A stretch of 64,000 bases of DNA, taken from Blattamonas nauphoetae. Its lineage: Eukaryota; Preaxostyla; Oxymonadida. Positions 60,203 to 64,000 of the stretch are shown here, piece after piece. The notes beneath the pieces were generated by a model. It had not been told where the DNA came from. It made no database searches and saw only the letters and a list, made by a program, of their open reading frames with translations. The translations under genes were made by a program, and so were the position numbers. Position 1 is the stretch's first letter; each line of letters opens with the position of its first letter. The stretch is taken from NCBI GenBank assembly GCA_033064195.1, contig JARBJD010000082.1:1-64000 (forward strand), given 5' to 3'.

Positions 60203-61837
60203 TCAAGAAGAAAAAGAATGGTGAACGATCAATCGTTCGGAAAGGCTTGAAAATATGCTGAACAAGATAGACATGGAAAGAATCAAACCTCGTATCTCTG
60301 CTTCCTTTTCAGGAGCAGGACGAATAATGGTTTCAGTTATAGTGTCAAACTCTTTGGGATGGATTCCGTTCTCCCTAATGTATTGGGTAATCACATCACG
60401 TTCGTAGAATTCGTTAGGGTAACCTTCCAAAGTCACTGGAGTGGTAATTCGCTGATTTGAATACGCACAAATATATCCTTTTGCTTTTTGTTCATCGAGC
60501 GACAATTTGGGGATTTGTGGTGTTTGTGGTGAGATATGTTGAGGCGCTGACATTTGAGGATTTGGACTGATTTGTGCCTGTTGGGAGTGTTGTGGAAGAA
60601 CTGCTTGTGGTTGCGTCTGGGGAGGAGTCTGATGGAAACCGAGATTTGACTGTGGCGGAAAGTGGTCCTGCTGTGGTTGAAATTGGCTTTGCTGTTGAAA
60701 GTTGCTTTGTTGTGGTGTAAAGTGGTTCTGTTGTGGTGGAAAGTTGTTTTGTTGTGGTTGAAATTGGCTTTGCTGTGGCGGTAAGTGGTTTTGCTGTGGT
60801 GGCAATGGTTGTTGGAAGGCGGTACTTGGAGGTTGTGAAACTGGTGCAGGAGGTGAATAATTCACTTGGCTGGGGATATATGGGTGAGAGGGGGTTTGCG
60901 GGTTCTGTTGTGCTGACAGTTGCTGGTAAGAAGAATTTGGTATTTGTGAAGCTGGGGCAGGAGGGGAATAGTTCACTTGGCTGGGGATGTTTTGTGGGTG
61001 ATTGGTGTGATTTGGGGTTTGAGTCAATTCATTCCATGGCCGTTGTTGAGGTAGTGGTTGAGCAGGGACCGTAACTTCATAATATTCAACGAGTTCAAAG
61101 TAATATCCGTCATGTTTGAGCCAGAGTGGCTTGACGTGGTAACGGTAAAATGAATTCTCGGTTGGGGCGTTCACAAACGAGTCTCCAGTCTGCGTGTTTG
61201 GGATGAGGAGATCTAAATGTAAAGGGTTCCCAACGGTATTGCCATGTATTACAGGAGTGATTCTACTGAAGTATTTTTGGTTGTATTGTGGTGGAAGAGG
61301 GTTGTCGGCTTTGACCAAAACCCTTACATGTGATCCATCGATATCAAATGAACAGTGTTTCCAAAAATTGTCAAAACGATTATCACGACGACCAGGTGTG
61401 ATAGAATTGCAGACTTCCCAAACATAAGATGGTGTGATGTTCGTGACTAGATTAGATTGATTTTGATTCCAATCCATGTCAATGGTGATCTTTGGCCACG
61501 TTTCTGTGTTATAATAAACACCAGACTGCGGGGTGGGGATTTCCAACGACCTCATTGTTCCTGTGAGTGAATATTCATTTCTGTAAACAAACAAGTTCAG
61601 ATTCTCGAAAGTTTGGGCATGAACAGGTCGGACTCGAAAGATGAATTGCTCCGGTTGAATTCCTGGAATACCTAGAATATGGAATTCGAGTTCTCTTGGT
61701 GTAATTTTGTTGAGGATTCCGAAAATGGTGATGCTTTGTCCCTCCAAACGCTGTCTGAAAATCAGTTTTGTGGATTGCAGAGGATCAAGTGGATTGTGGA
61801 GGAGAAATTGTTTGAATGAGATCTCGAAGTGAGTCAT
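60203..61837 (-). CDS. Gln/Pro-rich protein with a U-box-like C-terminal domain
   Basis: ATG at 61837 (MTHFEISFKQF). Residues 1-260 form a beta-rich domain (QSITIFGILNKITPRELEF, WPKITIDMDWN, VRVLVKADNPLPPQYNQKYF) not assigned to a family; some features recall Zn-finger-linked MIZ/PINIT-type regions, which is a weak guess. A long Gln/Pro/Asn repeat region follows, with FPPQQN- and SQVNYSPPAP-type units. Near the end, GYICAYSNQRITTPVTLEGYP...YERDVITQYIRENG has the spacing of a U-box (no zinc ligands), as in E3 ubiquitin ligases. A GTTTGATT donor-like site after EAEIR suggests that the true C-terminus lies in a further exon beyond 60290. An upstream exon (ATG near 61955) is possible. Divergent from the next gene. 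Confidence 0.6.
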   Translation of the reverse strand: MTHFEISFKQFLLHNPLDPLQSTKLIFRQRLEGQSITIFGILNKITPRELEFHILGIPGIQPEQFIFRVRPVHAQTFENLNLFVYRNEYSLTGTMRSLEIPTPQSGVYYNTETWPKITIDMDWNQNQSNLVTNITPSYVWEVCNSITPGRRDNRFDNFWKHCSFDIDGSHVRVLVKADNPLPPQYNQKYFSRITPVIHGNTVGNPLHLDLLIPNTQTGDSFVNAPTENSFYRYHVKPLWLKHDGYYFELVEYYEVTVPAQPLPQQRPWNELTQTPNHTNHPQNIPSQVNYSPPAPASQIPNSSYQQLSAQQNPQTPSHPYIPSQVNYSPPAPVSQPPSTAFQQPLPPQQNHLPPQQSQFQPQQNNFPPQQNHFTPQQSNFQQQSQFQPQQDHFPPQSNLGFHQTPPQTQPQAVLPQHSQQAQISPNPQMSAPQHISPQTPQIPKLSLDEQKAKGYICAYSNQRITTPVTLEGYPNEFYERDVITQYIRENGIHPKEFDTITETIIRPAPEKEAEIRGLILSMSILFSIFSSLSERLIVHHSFSS

Positions 61838-62082
61838 CACGTGTTGATGAAGATTCCGAACGAACCGCAGATTTCACCAGATTTTGTGTGAACCCACATG
61901 TTCTTCCTTTTTCTTTCCACACCATCATAGAATTGTGCATTTTTGCCGTGGTACGTTCAGACGGAGACTTGGATATCCTGAAAGTCATTTCTTTTCGCTG
62001 ATGGTTTTATGGTGACCTTATTGAGTACAACTTTTTGGGTTGTATATTTTTGTTATGGGAGAGATTGCCACCTTATTTGAAC

Positions 62083-63270
62083 ATGGTATGTGCCACCTCA
62101 AAACCTTCACCTCGTTTTCTCTCTGCACATCTTGGTTAGGCTGCCGAAAAATACAAATTTGCTAACCGCTTTCTCGACATTGTTGAACCAATCATGCCAG
62201 ACCTCACTGCAAACAATCTAAACCTGGTTTCTGAACGTGTCGATCATGACAACAACATTTCCGATGCTGAGAAATCGTATATTAAAGAATGGCTACGGAC
62301 CCAATCTCATGTTATCAATGCCCAACTGTCTTCCCTTTCATGATTCATAGTTTTTTTCAGAGACGGCTCAGTAACCAGAAAATCAGTCCAATTCTTCCTG
62401 AAATTTGTCGAACAGTTAGATAAAAAACCCGTCACTCGCAGACAAGAACCAGCGAACATTTTTGGCAGGCAACAAGTTTCAACTGGAGCCTCCTCAAGCT
62501 TTGAAGAAAGAAGAAAAACCATCGGAGGCCTTGCAGTTCCTGGAGGTACTTGGATGCCGGGCATGAATCGACCAGGTGGGATGCGTTTGGAGCCAGCAAC
62601 CGAAGTTGAGTTCGATCCACTCGAAGCAAGAGCAGATATTCCCGAACCGACACAGGAACGACGACTCCCAACCATGCCAAAACGCAATGCGGGAAGGAGA
62701 ACATCACAAGCCTCTGATAGGCCGTCAAATCCGTTTGAAAGACGAGCCTCAAATACGAACGAAACTGAACCAGAGAAAGTAGTGCAAGACGACCCCATTG
62801 AATCCGAACCTCCCCCTCATAATGACTACACTCCACCGCCATCTATGCGCTCTGCAAGTCGGACTCCATCACCTGCCAGAGATGTCCCACCGCTCCAACT
62901 TGAAACAAAACCAGCTCCCATTGAGAAGGTTGTCTCACCTCCTCCCACAGTTCAGCCAAAACAAACACAACCAACTATCTCCTCACAATCCCCTTATCGT
63001 CCCCAGGTGAACCCACAACCAAAACCCCAACCAAAACTCCAACAAACTTCGACTCTCAATAAACCCAGTCTCAATACGTCCTCGTCTATGCCCAGACCAT
63101 CTCAGAACCCACCAAAATCAGCTGCCAAAATCCCAGCTAAAGACCACCCCGATTATCAGCCATTCTTTGAGAAAATGAGAGCTGGGAAGAGACCGATGTT
63201 CTTGGCTCCAGACATGAGACAGAAAGGACTCAATCCAGACGCACTGAATAACCCTGACCTTCTTGTTTAA
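62083..63270 (+). CDS. WASHC3: WASH-complex subunit 3 (CCDC53)-like protein
   Basis: Exons 62083-62085, 62140-62327 and 62361-63270 close in phase to about 366 residues. The first exon is the ATG alone. Exon 2 (AEKYKFANRFLDIVEPIM...SHVINAQLSSL) matches the N-terminal helix and coiled coil of CCDC53 (animal form: FLNQFV...LDAKLSSIPG). The C-terminal motif HPDYQPFFEKMRAGKRPMFLA...KGLNPDALNNPDLLV matches the conserved end of the family (KYLKMVQVGVP...M..EGLDPDLLERPD). In between is a long Pro/Gln-rich stretch, making it nearly twice the animal length. CCDC53 is part of the WASH complex, which drives Arp2/3 actin assembly on endosomes. Introns are 54 and 33 nt. Confidence 0.75.
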
Positions 63271-63475
63271 GTTTCTTTTTTCTAATCATCACTTGTTTTA
63301 TTCGTTGACTTTGCTCGCCTCACATTCTTTCACTGTTCAAAGTTGATTATCCAGTGTGAAGTCTGTGACCGATTACACATAATCAAGGCGACCGAGGGGA
63401 TGAACGATGATGAGAGGCCCATCTGGATGATCGTTCTGGTCCATTATTTTCTTCCGGCCGAAGCTAGATTCAACA

Positions 63476-64000
63476 ATGGGTTTTTTTTTTTCACTTTTGT
63501 CTGAGTATTATCTTTAGGTGGAGATGGAGGCAGTTTTAAGCAGAGGACAGAAATGGTTAAGACAAAACAGACCAAAAAAGAGTTCCAGTACGATCTCCAA
63601 CATGGCGAACGATATTTCATATGTAGCCTTTCGGGACAACCCCTCTCCGATCCTATTGTTGTAGATTGCCGTGGAAATATGTTCAATAAGGAAACATTTT
63701 TGAAAGAATTTCTCTCCAACAAGAACGAAGTCAGAGCCGCCTTTCCTCACATTCGCAATCCCTTGAAAGATCTCATCCAAGTCTTTTTCACCCCAAACCC
63801 AGCATACACTCGAAACCGAGTTGAATTCCCACAAGAACATCAACCTGGTCCATGGGTCTGCCCATTACGATCCGACATTGAAGTTAATGGCAAACAAAAA
63901 TTCACATGTCTCTCACCGTGTGGACATGCTCTTTGCGATGCTTCAGTTTGCGAAGTTCTTCTTCCAGAAGAGGATATTTCCATGTTCCGTCGTCATCCAG
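63476..64000 (+). CDS. RTF2: Replication termination factor 2 (RTF2)-like protein, 5' part
   Basis: Exon 1 is 63476-63479 (ATGG) and exon 2 starts at 63518 after a 38-nt intron, running off the window. The product starts MGGDGGSFKQRTEMVKTKQTKK, the conserved RTF2 opening. It goes on with YFICSLSGQPLSDPIVVDCRGNMFNKETF, PHIRNPLKDLIQV, NPAYTRN and WVCPLRSDIEVNGKQKFTCL. This is the order of the RTF2 RING-like C2HC2 domain. RTF2 acts at stalled replication forks and in some lineages in splicing. The next Cys pair (CGHALCDASVC) is in place. 161 codons are seen; the C-terminal part lies outside the window. Confidence 0.85.

Noticed and set aside
1-64000. tRNA, rRNA, CRISPR arrays, LTR or other virus-derived elements
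   Set aside because: Looked for B-box-like patterns, regular short repeats, terminal repeats and reverse transcriptase, integrase or capsid motifs; none convincing.

Overview
The window is nuclear DNA of an anaerobic protist. The best fit is an oxymonad/Preaxostyla flagellate of the Blattamonas or Monocercomonoides kind (inference, no search run). Reasons: genes on both strands with many spliceosomal introns of only about 30-110 nt (several of 30-34 nt); the standard code, with TAA, TAG and TGA all used as stops; a multi-membrane TmcB-like TPR sensor; a giant beta-helix/Ig-repeat receptor ending in a kinase-like domain; and expanded lineage-specific families of Ser/Pro-rich, HEAT-like and SPRY proteins.

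Layout. 1-10.6 kb, minus strand: a co-oriented cluster of four Ser/Pro-rich paralogues, an AIG1/GIMAP-like GTPase and a protein with a duplicated domain. At least four of these genes share copies of the same upstream cassette. 10.8-12.3 kb, plus: a bacterial-type SsnA-like amidohydrolase. 12.5-19.8 kb, plus: one long many-exon gene with ASH/MSP-like domains, a very Ser/Thr-rich middle, a membrane segment and a UIM-like motif. 20.1-21.1 kb, minus: a seven-exon gene for a stand-alone myosin TH1 domain.

21.3-34.2 kb is a rearranged family region. It holds three dispersed copies of a seven-exon HEAT-like gene (about 22.0, 28.9 and 40.1 kb; only the middle one looks whole), SPRY and PP2C fragments, an inverted repeat around 26-27.5 kb, and a large minus-strand gene interrupted by an in-frame TGA.

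34.4-39.8 kb, plus: two core DNA-maintenance genes, the catalytic subunit of DNA polymerase delta (POLD1) and an alpha-kleisin of the cohesin Rad21/Rec8 family. 43.0-60.0 kb, minus: two large membrane proteins in tandem. The upstream one is a TmcB-like sensor whose C-terminus is a hemerythrin-type domain. The downstream one is a 3,811-residue receptor with a nearly perfect 1,266-bp tandem repeat, one membrane span and a pseudokinase-like tail. 60.2-64 kb: a Q/P-rich protein with a U-box-like end, a WASH-complex CCDC53-like subunit and the start of an RTF2-like gene. In the last two the first intron lies at or one base after the ATG.

Exon models were made by eye from GT-AG boundaries, frame continuity and family similarity. 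They are strongest where exon phases close exactly (POLD1, kleisin, TH1 gene, HEAT-family copies, TmcB-like gene, WASHC3-like gene) and weakest at 17.5-18.6 kb and 26.2-27.3 kb. No RNA gene, CRISPR array or virus-derived element was recognised.
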